Below are positions 1 to 12,367 of a stretch of 64,000 nucleotides of DNA, piece by piece. Origin of the DNA: Bufo bufo (lineage: Eukaryota; Chordata; Amphibia; Anura; Bufonidae); assembly GCF_905171765.1 (NCBI RefSeq), contig NC_053393.1, positions 191,731,921 through 191,795,920 on the forward strand, given 5' to 3'. The notes under the pieces were generated by a model. It made no database searches. It was given only the letters and a program-made list of their open reading frames with translations, and was not told where the DNA came from. Every line of letters begins with the position of its first letter. Position 1 is the stretch's first letter. Position numbers and translations under genes: made by a program.

Positions 1-275
1 TTTTTATCTTTGTTTTTTGGCTACAATAGTGTTTGATTCTGTTTGTTGTAAGTTAAAACTCCATGCTAATCCATTCCAACATGTATGAAATGAAATGCAA
101 AAAGGTGTAAAAATACATTTTCATTAGTTTTCTTTACAAAATCTATATATTGTTGCTAAAAATAAATACAATATCTATAGGTTGTCCTGCAAAATACAAG
201 ACCTCGGCTACAGTTATGTAAAGAATAAAGTTACACCTGATCAATGTTTTTTTAAGAACAAAATTGATGATAATA
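1..275. other. AT-rich intron, nothing recognised
   Basis: This is plain AT-rich sequence without a convincing reading frame or repeat structure. By position it belongs to the neto1 intron downstream of the exon at 1428-1656. The next expected exon (LDL-receptor class A module) was not found here. Confidence 0.5.
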
Positions 276-279
276 TTAA

Positions 280-620
280 AGGGTTTGTGCAAGAATGGGG
301 AGGGGGGGGGGGGGGGGCAGTTGCCAGACCTGCAAAAGGAAGATGACTTACCCCCTTCCAATTACTGGCAGCAGCAGTGTCCGGCTCCCCTTGGTCACAT
401 GGTCACATGATGCAAGAGGAGCTTGACACTGCCGCGGCCAGTAATTGGCTGCAGCGATGCCAAGTCGGATGTTGACATCACTGGAGCCCAGCGGTGCCTC
501 GCAGGCCTGCAGGAGATGGAGCAGGTAGCCGGCGTTGGTAAGCAGGTAAGTCATCTTCCCTTTGCAGGTCTGCCATAATGGGGGGGTTTGCCCAAACCCC
601 GCCCATTCTTGCACAACCAC
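280..620. mobile_element. Foldback MITE flanked by TTAA
   Basis: The two ends are inverted copies of GTTTGTGCAAGAATGGG, and a second inverted block (about 330-350 against 545-570, CAGACCTGCAAA..GGAAGATGACTTA) lies inside. TTAA sits directly outside both ends (276-279 and 621-624), which fits a piggyBac-type target site. A homopolymeric G run of about 17 bases occurs near 301-317. No coding capacity is seen. The piggyBac assignment is an inference from TTAA only. Confidence 0.55.
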
Positions 621-630
621 TTAAAGGGTT

Positions 631-990
631 TAAAGGGACTGTCTGGATTCTGGATATTGATGACTTATCTTTAGAATATGTCATCAATATCATATTGGTA
701 GAGGTCCAGCACCTAGCTCTCCAATCAATCAGCTATTATAAGCACTGACGCAGCAGTAAATAGATGTATAAAGAAAAAATATCTCTGTCCATTGTGTGGT
801 GGTCATTACTGCAGGTTAGATCCCAGAACAACAACTACACAGTGGATGGAGCTTTCTGCTTCCTGCTTTCAAGCTATGAGGGTGTCAGATCTCCATAGAT
901 GTGATATTGAGATGACCTACCCTGAGGATTGGTCATCAACCTCAAAAAACCTTTTAATATGCACTAAAAGGACCCATATATTGTGATAAC
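631..990. repeat. Dispersed repeat with TTGATGAC/GTCATCAA core
   Basis: The stretch has the pattern 'aaagggactgtctgg... ttgatgacttat' and later 'gacctaccctgaggattgg tcatcaa', a short foldback motif. Related pieces recur in this window near 44165-44200, 54470-54590 and 60090. It looks like an old interspersed repeat. No gene is supported. Confidence 0.4.
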
Positions 991-1427
991 TATATTTATG
1001 TGAGACATAAATAATAGGTGTACTTTATAAAAGTGACATTTCGGAAGAGTTCTTGTCATTTTACTATGAATGTTAGGGGATTATACTTAATCTTCAGGAA
1101 ATATCCTGAAAAGCTATGTTTTAATGGCTTATAATTTGTCACTTAAGGAAAACACTAATTATAAATTTCTTTGTATGCATTGTACAGCCCACACATTTCT
1201 AGGATTAGGATTCAAATCCTACTTTAAAAAGGTAAATGATTTCAGTTCTGCAAAACCCGATCAAATCATTGAAACACAAAACAGATAATTCTTATGCTAC
1301 TGTGTATTTTCAGTGGGTCCAAGAGGTAAAGTGGGAAACATGAGAAATTTTGTAAAGAACAACTTGATTATGAGGGATAAACAGCTATTATGGTGTATTA
1401 GTTCAATTTGAGACATCATGTCCTTAC
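991..1427. other. neto1 intron, nothing recognised
   Basis: AT-rich sequence directly downstream (in the minus-strand sense) of the neto1 exon ending at 1428. The donor GTAAG lies at 1427-1423. No further exon or repeat could be supported. Confidence 0.5.
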
Positions 1428-1656
1428 GTTCTTGGAAAGATGTGAAGAGCATCTGGAAACGGCTGGTTCGGCTGCCTTCATCTGCCCACATTCGGATTAC
1501 TCCAAGTCCTGTACGCAGCATTACATCATTAGCAACAGTGCTGCAAAATTTAGCTTTTAAATCTTCTACAGAACTACTTCCGTCGTACACAGCCACAAAG
1601 TTCCTTTTACATTCATTTGAATTTTGCATTTCATAGTCCAAAAATCGCAAGTATAT
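1428..1656 (-). CDS. neto1: neto1 exon: second half of CUB2 domain
   Basis: On the minus strand a polypyrimidine tract and CAG (1663-1657) precede an open exon of 229 nt ending before GTAAGG. It starts in phase 0 with [10 protein letters not shown] and ends FTSFQE plus one base of the next codon. It contains the two C-terminal CUB cysteines (NECKRNF and AKFCSTV) and the strongly conserved [11 protein letters not shown] stretch. NETO1 is a single-pass membrane protein with two CUB domains and one LDLa module, and serves as an auxiliary subunit of kainate receptors. The choice of NETO1 over NETO2 rests on remembered differences ([17 protein letters not shown]) and should be tested by alignment. 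Translation past the donor runs into intron and is not protein. Confidence 0.9.
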
Positions 1657-2175
1657 CTGAAAGTTAAAAAAAAGTCCATTATGTGAGCGCTATTACATAT
1701 TGATTGAGCATTCACAGTTCAATCAGTAAGTACTTCAATTATCTGCTATTCAAAGCAGACCATTTATTAAACTGTACATTTCTTCCATTATTGATGAGCA
1801 GAGAGTTCTTAATACATGCTGGAGAAATGTTCCCAGAGAATGTGTCAAATTGCCTTTCTTAGAAAAACAAAAGTGCAGGATAATATTATGTCAGTAAAAA
1901 CTTAACCAAGATGAATTGTGTCAGGTAGACCTAGAACTATATACAGAATATATTTTCCGGTTTCTGGGCACCATTGCAAATAACTTAAATTACGGACAAT
2001 TGCTGCAGTTTAGAAACTGAAAGGTTTAAGTCATGCAATCAATGGCTAAGCTTTCTGTTTTCAAACGAGGTAACTACATCACATCTTAGGCTCTATTCAC
2101 ACCTGCACTTGGTTCTGCTCCAGCTGGTCTCCAATGTATTTTGAGGACAAGACGGCAGAGTAGAGAGGTGAGAAT
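1657..2175. other. neto1 intron, no clear element
   Basis: This is the acceptor-proximal part of the 34.7-kb intron, with a pyrimidine-rich tract just upstream of the exon in the minus sense. No gene or transposon was recognised before the hAT end at 2176. Confidence 0.5.
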
Positions 2176-2527
2176 TAGTGTTGATCGAGCATGCTCGGCC
2201 GAACACCAGTTCGGCTCGAGCATCGTGATGCTCGGCACATTGCGGTGTTCGGCCGAATACCGCACGTGCTCGAGCGCTAAGCTCGAGTCTCCTCCCCGCA
2301 CGTTTGTTGGCTGCTACGCAGCCAATAAACGGGCAGGTGAGTGCTGCCACTCACTGTAATGCCTTAGACATGTTGGTTACTGGCGTTACAGTGATTGGAT
2401 GGCCGGAACGTGTCATCGGGTGCCATAAAGCGGTTCGGCTCAGTGTTAGTCAGGGAGAGCTGTGCTGTAGAAGGGACAGATAGTGTAAGGAATTGATTCA
2501 ATTTAATTTTATTATTTTGTTAAGCTG

Positions 2528-2740
2528 GGTTGGTGCTAGAGACCCAAAAGACCTTTTAAGGACTATTGTGTCTGGCAGCAATATATATTTTTAACCTGCG
2601 CTAAATTGCGTGCAATTGTAGAGACCCAAAGTCCTGTTAAGGACTATTGTTGTATCTGGCAGCAATATATATAATTTGCGCAACCTGCGCTAAATTGCGT
2701 GCAATTGTTAGAGACCCAAAAGTACTTTTAAGGACTATTG
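2528..2740 (+). repeat. Subterminal tandem repeat of hAT element A
   Basis: Three imperfect copies of a unit of roughly 70-90 bp carry the landmarks GAGACCCAAAAG, AAGGACTATTG, GGCAGCAATATATA and CTGCGCTAAATTGCGTG. Such subterminal repeats are common in hAT elements, where they can bind transposase. Confidence 0.7.
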
Positions 2741-3204
2741 TTGTATATATTAAAGCGTATACTAAAAATATCTGTGACATCCAGTGTACTTTTTTCGTAG
2801 ACAGTGTCCGCTGCACAGTGGTGTGCCTAGGGGGATCAGGGGGCGGCGGTCCGCCCCGGGTGCCAGCTCTCAGGGGGGTGCAATGAGCGCTACCATCAAT
2901 ACAGATGGAAGCGCTCATTGCTGGAAGGCTGACGCGCCCACATACTGCGGCGGGGCACGGCAACGCATAGTTCCCTGCCCCGTCGCCGATCACTGCCATA
3001 GGCTTCGGGCCTAGTAGGCCTGAGGTCTATGCGGTAGTGAAATCCTGACGCAGGCGTGAGTGATGACGTCATCGTGCACGCCTGTGCCGGGACGCAGCAG
3101 CACAGTGAAGTGTGCGCGCCTTTCTCTACGAGAAAGCATAGGTGAGTATTTAGCTTTTAGTTTTTTTTCTTTTTTTTCTTTTTAGTTTTTATGTGCATTC
3201 TTTG

Positions 3205-4975
3205 GGGGACATGGGGGGGACACAAGAGGGCATGTGGGGGGGAAATCTGGGATACTATGTGGGGGCAAATTATTATGGGAGGGATTACTATGTGGGGGCA
3301 AATTATTATGGGAGGGATTACTATGTGGGAGCAATTTACTATATGGGGCAATGTGGGGGATACTACTGTGTGGGGCAAATTACTATATGGGGGCAGTGTA
3401 GGGGAAATTACTGTGGGGGGCAGTGTGGGGGAAACTACTGTGTGGGGACAGTGTGGGGGAAACTACTGTGTGGGGACAGTGTGGGGGAAACTACTGTGTA
3501 AGGACAATTACTATGTGGGGGAAACTACTGTGTGGGGGCAGTGTGGGGAAAATTACTGTAGGGGCAGTGTGGGGGAAATTACTGTAGGGGCAACTACTGT
3601 GTAGGGGCAGTGTAGGGGAAATTACTGTGTGGGGGAAGTGTGGGGGAAACTACTGTATGGGGACAGTGTAGGGGAAATTACTGTGTGGGGGCACTTTTTA
3701 TGTGCCAACTTTGGGGGACATGGGGGGGCACACAGGAGGACATGTGTTGGAAAAATATCATGGTGGGATACTGTGTGGGGGCAAATTATTATGGGAGGGA
3801 TTACTATGTGGGGGCAAATAATTATGGGAGGGATTACTATGTGGGGCAAATAATTATGGGAGGGATTACTATGTGGGTGGGGAAATTACTATATGGGAAA
3901 ATGTGGGGGAAACTACTGTGTGGGGCAAATTAGTATATGGGGCAGTGTAGGGGAAATTACTGTGGGAGGCAGTATGGGGAAAACTACTGTGAGAGGGCAG
4001 TGTGGGGGAAACTACTGTGTGGGGGAAACTACTGTGTGGGGACAGTGTGGAGGAAACTACAGTGTAGGGATAATTACTATGTGAGGGCAGTGTGGGGGAA
4101 ACTACTGTGTGGGGGCAGTGTGGGGGACATTACTGTGCGGGGGGCAGTGTGGAAAAAATTGCTGTGGGGGGTAGTGTGGGGGAAACTACTGTATGGGGAA
4201 ACTACTGTGTGGGGAAAACTACTGTGTGGGGGAAATTACTGTGTGGGGGAAATTACTGTGTGGGGGCAGTGTGGGGGAAATTACTGTGTGGGGGAAATTA
4301 CTGTGTGGGGGCAGTGTGGTGGAAATTAATGTGTGGGGGTAGTGTGGGGGAAATTACTTTGTGGGGGCAGTGTGGGGGGAAACTACTGTATGGGGCAGTG
4401 TGGGGAAAACTACTGTGTGTGGGCAGTGTGGGGAAAACAACTGTGTGGGGGCAATGTGGGGGAAACTGCTGTGTGGTGGCAGAGTGGGGGAAACTACTGT
4501 GCTGGGGCAGTATTGGGGAAACTAATGTGTGGGGGCAGTGTGAGGGAAATTACTGTATGGGGCAGTGTGGGAGAAACTACTGTGTGGGGGCAGTGTGGGG
4601 GAAATTACTGTGTGTGGGAAACTACTGTGTGAGGGCAGTGTGGGTAAATTACTGTATGGGGCAGTGTGGGGGAAACTACTGTGTGGGGGCAGTGTGTGGG
4701 AAATTCCTGTGTGGGGGAAATTACTGTTGGGGGCAGTGTGGGGGAAACTAATGTATGGGGTCAGTGTGGGGGAAATTACTGTGTGGGGAAAATTACTATA
4801 TGTGGGCAGTGTGGGGGAAACTACTGTGTGGGGCAGTGTGGGGGAAATTACTGTGTGGGGGCAGTGTGGGGGAAATTAATCTGTGGTGGCAGTGTGGGGG
4901 GGGGGAAATTACTATGGGGCAGTGTAGGGGAAATTACTATATGGGGCAGAGTGGGGGGTGTTGCTATTGGGGTGG
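3205..4975 (+). repeat. G-rich minisatellite inside the 2816-5081 element
   Basis: Irregular alternation of two short blocks, GTGTGGGGGAAACTACT and GTGTGGGGGCAGT, runs for about 1.7 kb with local variants (GGGAGGGATTACTATGTGG near 3260-3330 and 3780-3870). Long open frames on the plus strand are an artefact of the low-complexity unit and are not genes. The repeated runs of five or more G make quadruplex formation plausible. Confidence 0.9.
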
Positions 4976-4979
4976 CACT

Positions 4980-5060
4980 GGTGTAAAGTAGAACTGGCTT
5001 AGTTGCCCATAGCAGCCAATCAGATTCCACCTTTCATATTTGACAGCTCTTTTGGAAATC
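4980..5060 (+). repeat. Fragment of a GTAAAGTAGAACTGGC MITE
   Basis: This piece matches one arm of the complete foldback elements at 44272-44446 and 47234-47405: TGGTGTAAAGTAGAACTGG, then AACCAATCAGATTCCACC-like and GACAGCTC. It has been trapped at the edge of the minisatellite. Confidence 0.75.
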
Positions 5061-5269
5061 CAAACCCTAGGCACACCACTGCCGCTGTGGACAGTTACAT
5101 TACCAGCACTACATCTCCTGTATAACGTTTGTGCATCCTAAAAATATCTGTGACATCCAGTGTACTTTTTCCGTAGATGCTGCAGATAGTGACATTACCT
5201 GCACAATATCTCCTGTATAACAATTTTCCATCCCAAATATCTGTGACATTGACTGTAATTTTTTCTTAG

Positions 5270-6260
5270 CCGCTGGTGACAGCAGCGCCATTATCTGTGT
5301 TACCTCTCCAGTATAAGGTTAGCTGCTGGTGACAGCAGCGACATTACCTGCGCTACATTTCCTGTATAACGTTAGCCGCTGGTGAAAGCAGCGACATTAC
5401 CTGCACTACATCTCCTGTATAACGTTAGCCGCTGGGGACAGCAGCGACATTACCTGCGCTACATCTCCTGTATAACGTTAGCCGCTGGTGACAGCAGGGA
5501 CATTACCTGCGCTACATCTGCTGTATAACGTTAGCCGCTGGTGACAGCAGTGACATTACCTGCACTACATCTCCTGTATAACGTTAGCCGCTGGTGACAG
5601 CAGGGACATTACCTGCGCTACATCTGCTGTATAACGTTAGCCGCTGGTGACAGCAGCGACATTACCTGCGCTACATCTCCTGTATAACATTAGCCGCTGG
5701 TGACAGCAGCGACATTACCTGCGCTACATCTCCTGTATAACATTAGCCACTGGTGACAGCAGAGAAATTACCTGCGCTACATCTTCTGTATAACGTTAGC
5801 CGCTGGTGTCAGCAGAGACATTACCTGCGCTACATCTCCTGTATAACGTTTGTGAATCCCAAATAGCTGTGACGTTCCCTGTAATTTTTTATTAGCCGCT
5901 GGTGACAGCGACATTACCTGTACTACATCTCCTGTACAACATTATCCACTGGTGACAGCAGCGACATTACCTGCGCTACATCTCCTGTATAACGTCAGCC
6001 GCTGTGGTGACAGCCATGACATTATCTGCACTACATCTCCTATATAACGTTAGCCGCTGGTGACAGCAGCGACATTACCTGCGCTACATCTTCTGTATAA
6101 CGTTAGCCGCTGGTGTCAGCAGCGACATTACCTGCGCTACATCTCCTGTATAACGTTAGCCGCTGGTAACAGCAGCGACATTACCTGAGCTACATCTTCT
6201 GTATAACGTTAGCCGCTGGTGACAGCAGAGACATTACTTGCGCTACATCTCCTGTATAAC
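5270..6260 (+). repeat. Subterminal tandem array, about 53-bp unit
   Basis: Roughly seventeen copies of a unit carry GTTAGCCGCTGGTGACAGC, then GACATTACCTGCGCTACATC and TCCTGTATAAC. The array lies between the left end of hAT element A and its transposase and probably belongs to the 5' leader of that element. Confidence 0.85.
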
Positions 6261-6443
6261 GTTTGCGCATCCCAAATAGCTGTGACATTCCCTGTAATTT
6301 TTTATTAGCCGCTGGTGACAGCGCCATTACCTGCGCTACATCCAAAATATCAGTGACATTCTGTTTAATTTATTTGCGCATACACTTACAAAACCTGCGC
6401 TACTGTACGTGTGACATACTTGCAAGCATATATACCATTTAAT

Positions 6444-9400
6444 ATGCAGAAGGTGAGCAGTAAGGGACAAGGAAGTGGCCGTGCTGCTGATGGTGCACGC
6501 AGAGGCCGTGGCCCTGGGCGCAGTGAAACTGTGCCTGCTGCCAGAGTACGAGATACACACTCATCGACGATACCTAGCTTCATGTCCCAGTTTTCAGGGC
6601 TGCGCAGGACACCACACTCGAAGTCAGACCAGTGTGACCAGGTGGTCAGTTGGATTGCAGCAGATAATGCTTCCAGTCGGTTAAGCACCACCCTGTCTTC
6701 CACAAAGTCCAGTCTCAGTAGGCAAGAGTCTGGTCAACAGAATCCTCACCCTGATCCTCCCTCCTCCCACCATGGAGAGTCTTGCCAAACAAGTGATCCC
6801 ACACTCTGATTTTCCGAGGAGTTCTTTTCATCGCCATTCCTTGATTTGGGCCTCTTGCCAAGCCCACTTGAAGAGGGACATGAGGAGATTGTGTGCACTG
6901 ATTCCCAAACTCTTGAGCATCCACAGTTACAAGAAGATGATGGTGGGGAACGGAAATTTGTGTTTCACGAGGTGGATGATAATGATGAGACACAGTTGCC
7001 AATAAGTCAACGGCAATTCGTGTCTCAAGAGGTTGATGATAAGGATGAGACACAGTTGTCAATAAGTGAGGTTGTTGTTAGGTCAACAAGTCAGGAGGAT
7101 GACGAGAGTGAGGAAGTAGAAGAGGAGGTGATGTGTAGTGTCCCACTAGGTGAATGAGGGCACTACACAAGGGTCAATTGGGCCACGTGGTACTCCTACT
7201 CCTGAGGGACAGTGGCAGTATATTTAACCGTCCATTTTAATGTATTTTCTATATGTTTTTATATGTATTGTTCCCTTGTGATATGTACAGCAGGCCTATT
7301 AGGGTGTAGTTAGGGATCCTAGGCACTAGGGGGAGCCAGTGAGCACTTAGTATATATACTTAGACCCAGACAGGGTGGAATTAGTCTGTAGTCAGGAGTC
7401 TGTGAAGACAGAAGTGAGAGGGCACCAGCCAGAGATATGCTGAGGGCCTCCTCCTGACATGCAGCTAGATAGTCCAGGCTTCTAGTTGCTACCAGGAGGC
7501 TAGTGAAGGATTATAGCCTACCTGTTGATAAAGTGAGCCACAGTTAGCTCAGAAGATTTACCCCATGAGAAGAGCTACCTCCTGGGAGAAAACCTGCAGT
7601 TCCCACAAGCCAAGCAGAGCCAGTGTTGCCAGCTAGTACAAGTAAGCTGAAGGGCAGAAGAAGTAGTAATGTAAAGCAAGGATAAATACGAGAGGAAGAT
7701 TGTTACCAAGGATAAAAGCCAGCATTGAGGTGTCCGGACCTTGGGATAAAAACCAGACAGGAGTTCTAAGGAACAGTGTACACTATTTCTGAGGAGAAGG
7801 TACAGCCTGATTCTGAGTGTGTTGTTGTTTACCCTCTGAGTATCTTGCAAGGAACAGTATACCTGCCATAATTGTGAAAGCCTGCTTGTAAAGTGCATCT
7901 TGTATGGGGAACTGAATTGACATCCATCTGTACAAAGTTGAACTGTTTTCAAGTAAAGCAAAGTTTGGTTCACTATCCCATCTGTGTACCTCACTTATTA
8001 CAACTATAAATCGTTGTGCCACCGTTGCAGGCACTGGCGTCACGTTTCTTAAAGGGACCTTGCCCCAGGCACATAAAACACCTGCAACATCCAGGGCACC
8101 TCATCCACCACCAGGCCTGGTCCCTAAATACAGAGTGTGCCCCAGAGGACTCCTGTGCCAGCCTCTCCTTCACTGCTGTACGCCTGCCCAGGGTTTTCCT
8201 ACAGAACTGTGAGTAACCCTCGCTTGCCCATTAACCGTGACCTCACAATCGCAATACCCTGCAGGTCTGGCGTGCTGCAGATGGATGATGAAATCACTGA
8301 CCCAACCAGGTAAGGTGGCAAGCCGAGCGAGCACAGCAGTACAGAAGGGGAGGGATCCGCAGCACTGCAAGAGACTGGAAGAGGCTGTGGGGTGGCAAAA
8401 GGGAGAAGGCGGGCCACACCAAACAGGTCCGCAACCGTTCCTCGGAGCATCCCCTTGCGGCAATCTCCCTTGCCAAGTGGTAGGTGTTCCGAAGTCTGGC
8501 GCTTTGTTGAGGAAAGTGCGGACGATAAAAGAATTGTCATTTGCAACCTGTGCCGCACCAAAATAAGCAGGGGTGTGAACACTAGCAACCTTACCACCAC
8601 CAGCATGATCCGCCACATGGCATCAAAGCACCCTAATAGGTGGGCCACAATCAGTGTCTGTGGGTCACACCACTGCCTCCTCTTCCCCTGTGTTACCTGC
8701 TGGCCAATCCCCTGTCCAATAAGCAGGCACGGATGCCTCCCGCCCTGCACCTGGACCTTCGCAAGAACCATCAGCTGGGACATCCACTTCTGTGTCCCAG
8801 CGCAGCATACAGATGTCCATACCCCAGGCCTTAAAATAAAAGCGCAAATACCCAGCAACCCACCCACAGGCCATAGCGCTAAATGAGCACCTTTCCAAAT
8901 TGCTGGCCCTGGAAATGTTGCCATTTAGGCTTGTGGACACTGAGACTTTCCGCAGCCTGATGGCGGCGCCCATCCCTCGTAACTCAGTCCCCAGCCGCCA
9001 CAATTTTTCCCGGTGTGCCATCCCCGCCTTACACCAGCATGTGTCCCGTAACATCACCTGTGCCCTGACCAACACAGTTATTGCACAGTTCCCCTTACCG
9101 ACTGACACATGGACAAGTGCTTTAGGCCAGTGACGCTACATTTCCCTGACGGCACATTGGGTGAACATTGTGGAGGCCAGTAGTGAGTCGTACCCTTGGA
9201 TGGCACAGGTGCTACTGACGCCAAGGATTGCGGGCCCTATTTCCATCAGGATTTCTGCCACCACCTACATTAGTGGCTGCAACCCCCCTTCTCCTCTTCC
9301 ACTTCCACCTCTGAATTCTGATCTTGCAGCACCAGTCAGCCATCAGTCAGTAGCTGGAAGCAGTGTAGCACTGCAGTGGGGAAGCAGCAACAGGCCGTGC

Positions 9401-10989
9401 TGAAATGAATTTGCTTAGGTGACAAACAGCACACCGACGCAGAGCTGTGGCAGGGTATGAGGGACCAGACTGAACTGTGGCTCTCCCCACTCAACCTACA
9501 ACCAGGCATGGTGGTGTCTGATGGCCGTAACTTGGTGCCAGCTTTGGAGCTCGGCAAGCTCACACACATACCATGCCTAACCCACATGTTCAACCCAGTG
9601 GTTCAGTGTTTTCTCAAAACCTACCCCAATTTGACTGAGCTACTGGTGAAGGTGCGCTGTGTGTGTGCCCATTTCCGAAAGTCATCTACAGCTGCCGCCG
9701 ATCTGGCAATGCTGTAGAAGCGCTTGCAATGGCCAGCTCACCGACTGTTGTGTGACGTGAGCACACGTTGGAACTCCGCGTTCCACATGTTGGCCAGGCT
9801 TTGTGAGTAGCAGAGGGCAGTAGTGGAATACCAGCTGCAACATGGTCATCACCTTTTAATTCAGCTACCACTTTTCACAAGTGACGAGTGTGCATAGATG
9901 TCTGACCCCTGTGAGGTTTTACGCAACTTTGAGGAATCAACACAGATGGTGAGTGGCGATGCCGCTATTATCAGTGTAATCATCCCACTTCTGTGTCTAC
10001 TGAAACGTTCGCTGCTCACAATGAAGGCAGACACTTTGCATGTGAAAGATGTGGAAATAGGGGAAGACAGTACACAGGGTGATAGCCAGACCACCCTCTG
10101 TTCATCTTCTCAGTGCAAATTGGAAGATGATGATGAGGAGGAGGAGGAGTAGCAGGAGACGGTTGCCTCCGCTACAGAGGGTAGTACCCACAGCTGGTTT
10201 ATTCTATCTGATCAGTGTGGATGGGCCGAAAAGGAGGAAGAGGATGAGGAGATTGAGAGTCATCCTCCTAATGAGGACAGCAAAGTCTTGTCTGTTGGGA
10301 CATGGCTGACTTTATGTTATGCTGCCTTTCCCGTGACCCTCGCGTTATATGCATTTTGGCCAACACCGATTACTTGGTTGTTCACCCTTTTTGACCCCTG
10401 CTACAAAGAGAACGTCTCATCTCTCATTCCTGTGGTGGAGAGGACTAGCAAAATGGTGCAATACCAGAAGGTCCTTGTGGAAAAATTGCTCCCAAAAATT
10501 CCAGCTGACAACACTGGCAGCAGAGTACGTAGTTCCTTGGGCAACCGAGGAGGGGAGACAAGGGGAACACACAGCAGTTCTAACGGAGGCAAGGCAACAC
10601 TCTCCAAGGCCTGGGACAGTTTCATGACACCCCGCCAGCAACCTCACCCTGATGCGCGGCCTAGTGTCAAAAGGAGAGAAAAGTTTTGGAAGATGGTGAA
10701 GGAGTACGTAGCAGATCATGTCAGTGTCTTCAATGATCCCTCTGTGCCTTACAACTATTGGGTGTACAAGCTGGACATGTGGCACGAACTGGCGCTTTAT
10801 GCCTTAAAGGTGCTGGCCTGCCCTGCCACCAGCGTTTTGTCAGAACGGGTATTTAGTGCTGCTGGGGGCATAATAACTGATAAGCGCATCCGCCTGTCAA
10901 CTGAAAATGCTGACAGGTTGGCTCTTATCAAAATGAACAAGGCCTGGATTGCCCCTGACTTCTCTACTCCACCAGAGGAAAGCGGCTGA
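6444..10989 (+). pseudogene. hAT transposase (BED finger), broken
   Basis: Fragments in changing frames follow the usual hAT order. First is an acidic, Ser/Pro-rich N-terminus (6444-6809 and about 6846-7157). Second is a BED zinc finger at about 8491-8650 with EVWRFVEE, ICNLC and RHMASKH. Third is the catalytic core, with MLPFRLVDTETFR (8900s), PLPTDTW (9095-9115) and VSTRWNS (9757-9780, frame broken by TAG codons). Last is the C-terminal dimerisation region with YWVYKLDMW, LACPATSVLSERVFSAAGG and DKRIRL, ending at 10989. Only the last 233 codons (10288-10989) remain open. Frameshifts, stops and the LTR-like insertion make it non-functional. It is a relative, not a copy, of the transposase at 23433-26407. 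Confidence 0.85.
7200..8340 (+). mobile_element. Probable solo LTR or LTR-like insertion
   Basis: The transposase frame stops being hAT-like after about 7200 and resumes near 8370. In between is about 1.1 kb of non-coding sequence with a TATA-like box (AGTATATATACT, about 7349) followed by a transcribed-leader-like region. The exact ends, a TG..CA pair and a 5-bp target duplication could not be fixed by eye. The LTR identity is therefore an inference. No gag or pol sequence is present. Confidence 0.35.
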
Positions 10990-11285
10990 ACATAAAGGCA
11001 CTTTAAATGTGGCTTTTATGGTGTATTGAATACACTGTATTTCCATGGACCCATTCCACCACAAAAAAGGGTATATGGTTAAATCTTCCTTTTCTCGTCC
11101 TCCTCCTCCATCATATCAACATGCCTATTAGGCTGCCCTCGCTCCTAATGTTTTAGAGGGTCAGCTCATCAGCAGGCCCTTAACCATACTTTTTTCGATG
11201 GTCAGCTCAGCAGCAGGCCCTCCCCCATAATTTTTTCCATGGTCAGATCAGCAGCAGGCCCTCGCCCCTAATGTCTGCTAATCAA

Positions 11286-12367
11286 CATTTGATCGCAATA
11301 CTAAGAAGTGCATGGGGTTTATTAGTCAGTGCACCCTGCATTTTGTGCTGCTACCCCACCAATTTCTCTCCAAACAGTCTAAGATGACCTTCCTGATGTC
11401 TAATCTCTTCACTGAAGTGCTGGACTAAATGCTTCAGTTATGGTAGAGGAGTGATCCAAACACCTATAATCTTAGAGACTTCCTGGAAACCTTCCAAAAT
11501 GTCTGAAGAGCCCGAGTGTACTTCTTCAACTGCCTTTTCCCTCCTCCCAAGGCACTCTTCCTGTGGATCTATTTGGCATTCAGTTCCGAACCCTTGCCTC
11601 GAAACTGGCTTGGAACAATGAGGCATTAGTGGGGGCTTCTTGAAGCAACTGGCAGTGCAAATTAAAGATGAATTGGTGGGTCATGATATATCCTCTCCTC
11701 TTGATGCCTTGGTATCCCTCACCACTCAGATACTGTAGATTTGTGTTTCCTACAAGAGAGCCAAGAATTTGGCTTGCAAGAGAAGACATGGCACCTACCT
11801 TATAGAGACTCCTGTCTTCTCTGCCCACAACCTCTGAAACTATGTTCCTATGTGTCTGTATGTGGAGACAATGGACACTTTGCCCATGCTTGTCCAAATA
11901 AGATGGGAAACTCATGATCCTAGGCCCCTTAGGTGAGATGGCCCTAGGTGAAGATTCATCCTCTCCAAAATGTATCATTTCAAATTTCCCCATTGCTGCC
12001 TGCCTTGACTGAGTACCTGTTTCACATACACGTATGAACACATACACACTCTGAGAGCCTGACTCCTGCCTGTTTTCTGAATATGAGTACAACCTGATCC
12101 TTTGGTGCTACGCACTAGTGTCTCTGATCCCAGTGGGTCAGTTGCCAACTACACTGGGACTACTCCAGGAAGTACTGGCCTGGTTATTCTCTGCAGCAAA
12201 GACCATAGAGGGTGACTACCAGGAGGCCGCCAGGACAATGCTCTTACTATAAGCCCAAACTCATTAGTTGGCACAGTCCCCTCTTATTACAATCGTGCCC
12301 AGTTCACACACTGAATTATGATTCTGTTTTTTGTAACTAAAACTGGGAATGGATCAGAAAAGATTCA
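11286..12367. other. Unassigned intron sequence
   Basis: About 1.1 kb without a recognised element. A 170-codon minus-strand frame (11580-12092) has no family signature and is probably chance. Confidence 0.4.

Larger units (their letters stand above)
2816..5081 (+). mobile_element. Non-autonomous hAT carrying a minisatellite
   Basis: The termini are perfect inverted repeats, CAGTGGTGTGCCTAGGG on the left and CCCTAGGCACACCACTG on the right. Flanking 8-mers CCGCTGCA (2808-2815) and CCGCTGTG (5082-5089) match at six positions, as an aged hAT target duplication. The host sequence (hAT element A) continues on both sides. The interior is a GC-rich 5' part, a long G-rich minisatellite, and a fragment of another MITE at 4980-5060. 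No transposase is present. Confidence 0.8.
2176..11285 (+). mobile_element. hAT element A, BED-finger type, decayed, 3' end missing
   Basis: The left end TAGTGTTGATCGAGCATGC is a hAT-like terminus, followed by an inverted CGAGCATGCTCGG/GTTCGGC-rich region. Next come subterminal tandem repeats (2528-2740 and 5270-6260) and a broken transposase reading rightwards (6444-10989). After the stop there are three copies of a repeat containing GGTCAGCTCATCAGCAGGCC (11156-11275). No matching right terminus (ending ..CAACACTA) is seen near 11,285, so the 3' end seems lost and the right boundary is approximate. It carries two nested insertions, at 2816-5081 and about 7,200-8,340. Confidence 0.75.

Noticed and set aside
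3191..4991. Overlapping plus-strand frames rich in Gly, Cys, Val and Trp
   Set aside because: They are translations of the G-rich minisatellite, repeated in several frames. No non-repeat protein segment is present.
11580..12092. 170-codon minus-strand frame in the intron
   Set aside because: No recognisable domain, unremarkable composition and no splice or promoter context. Probably chance.
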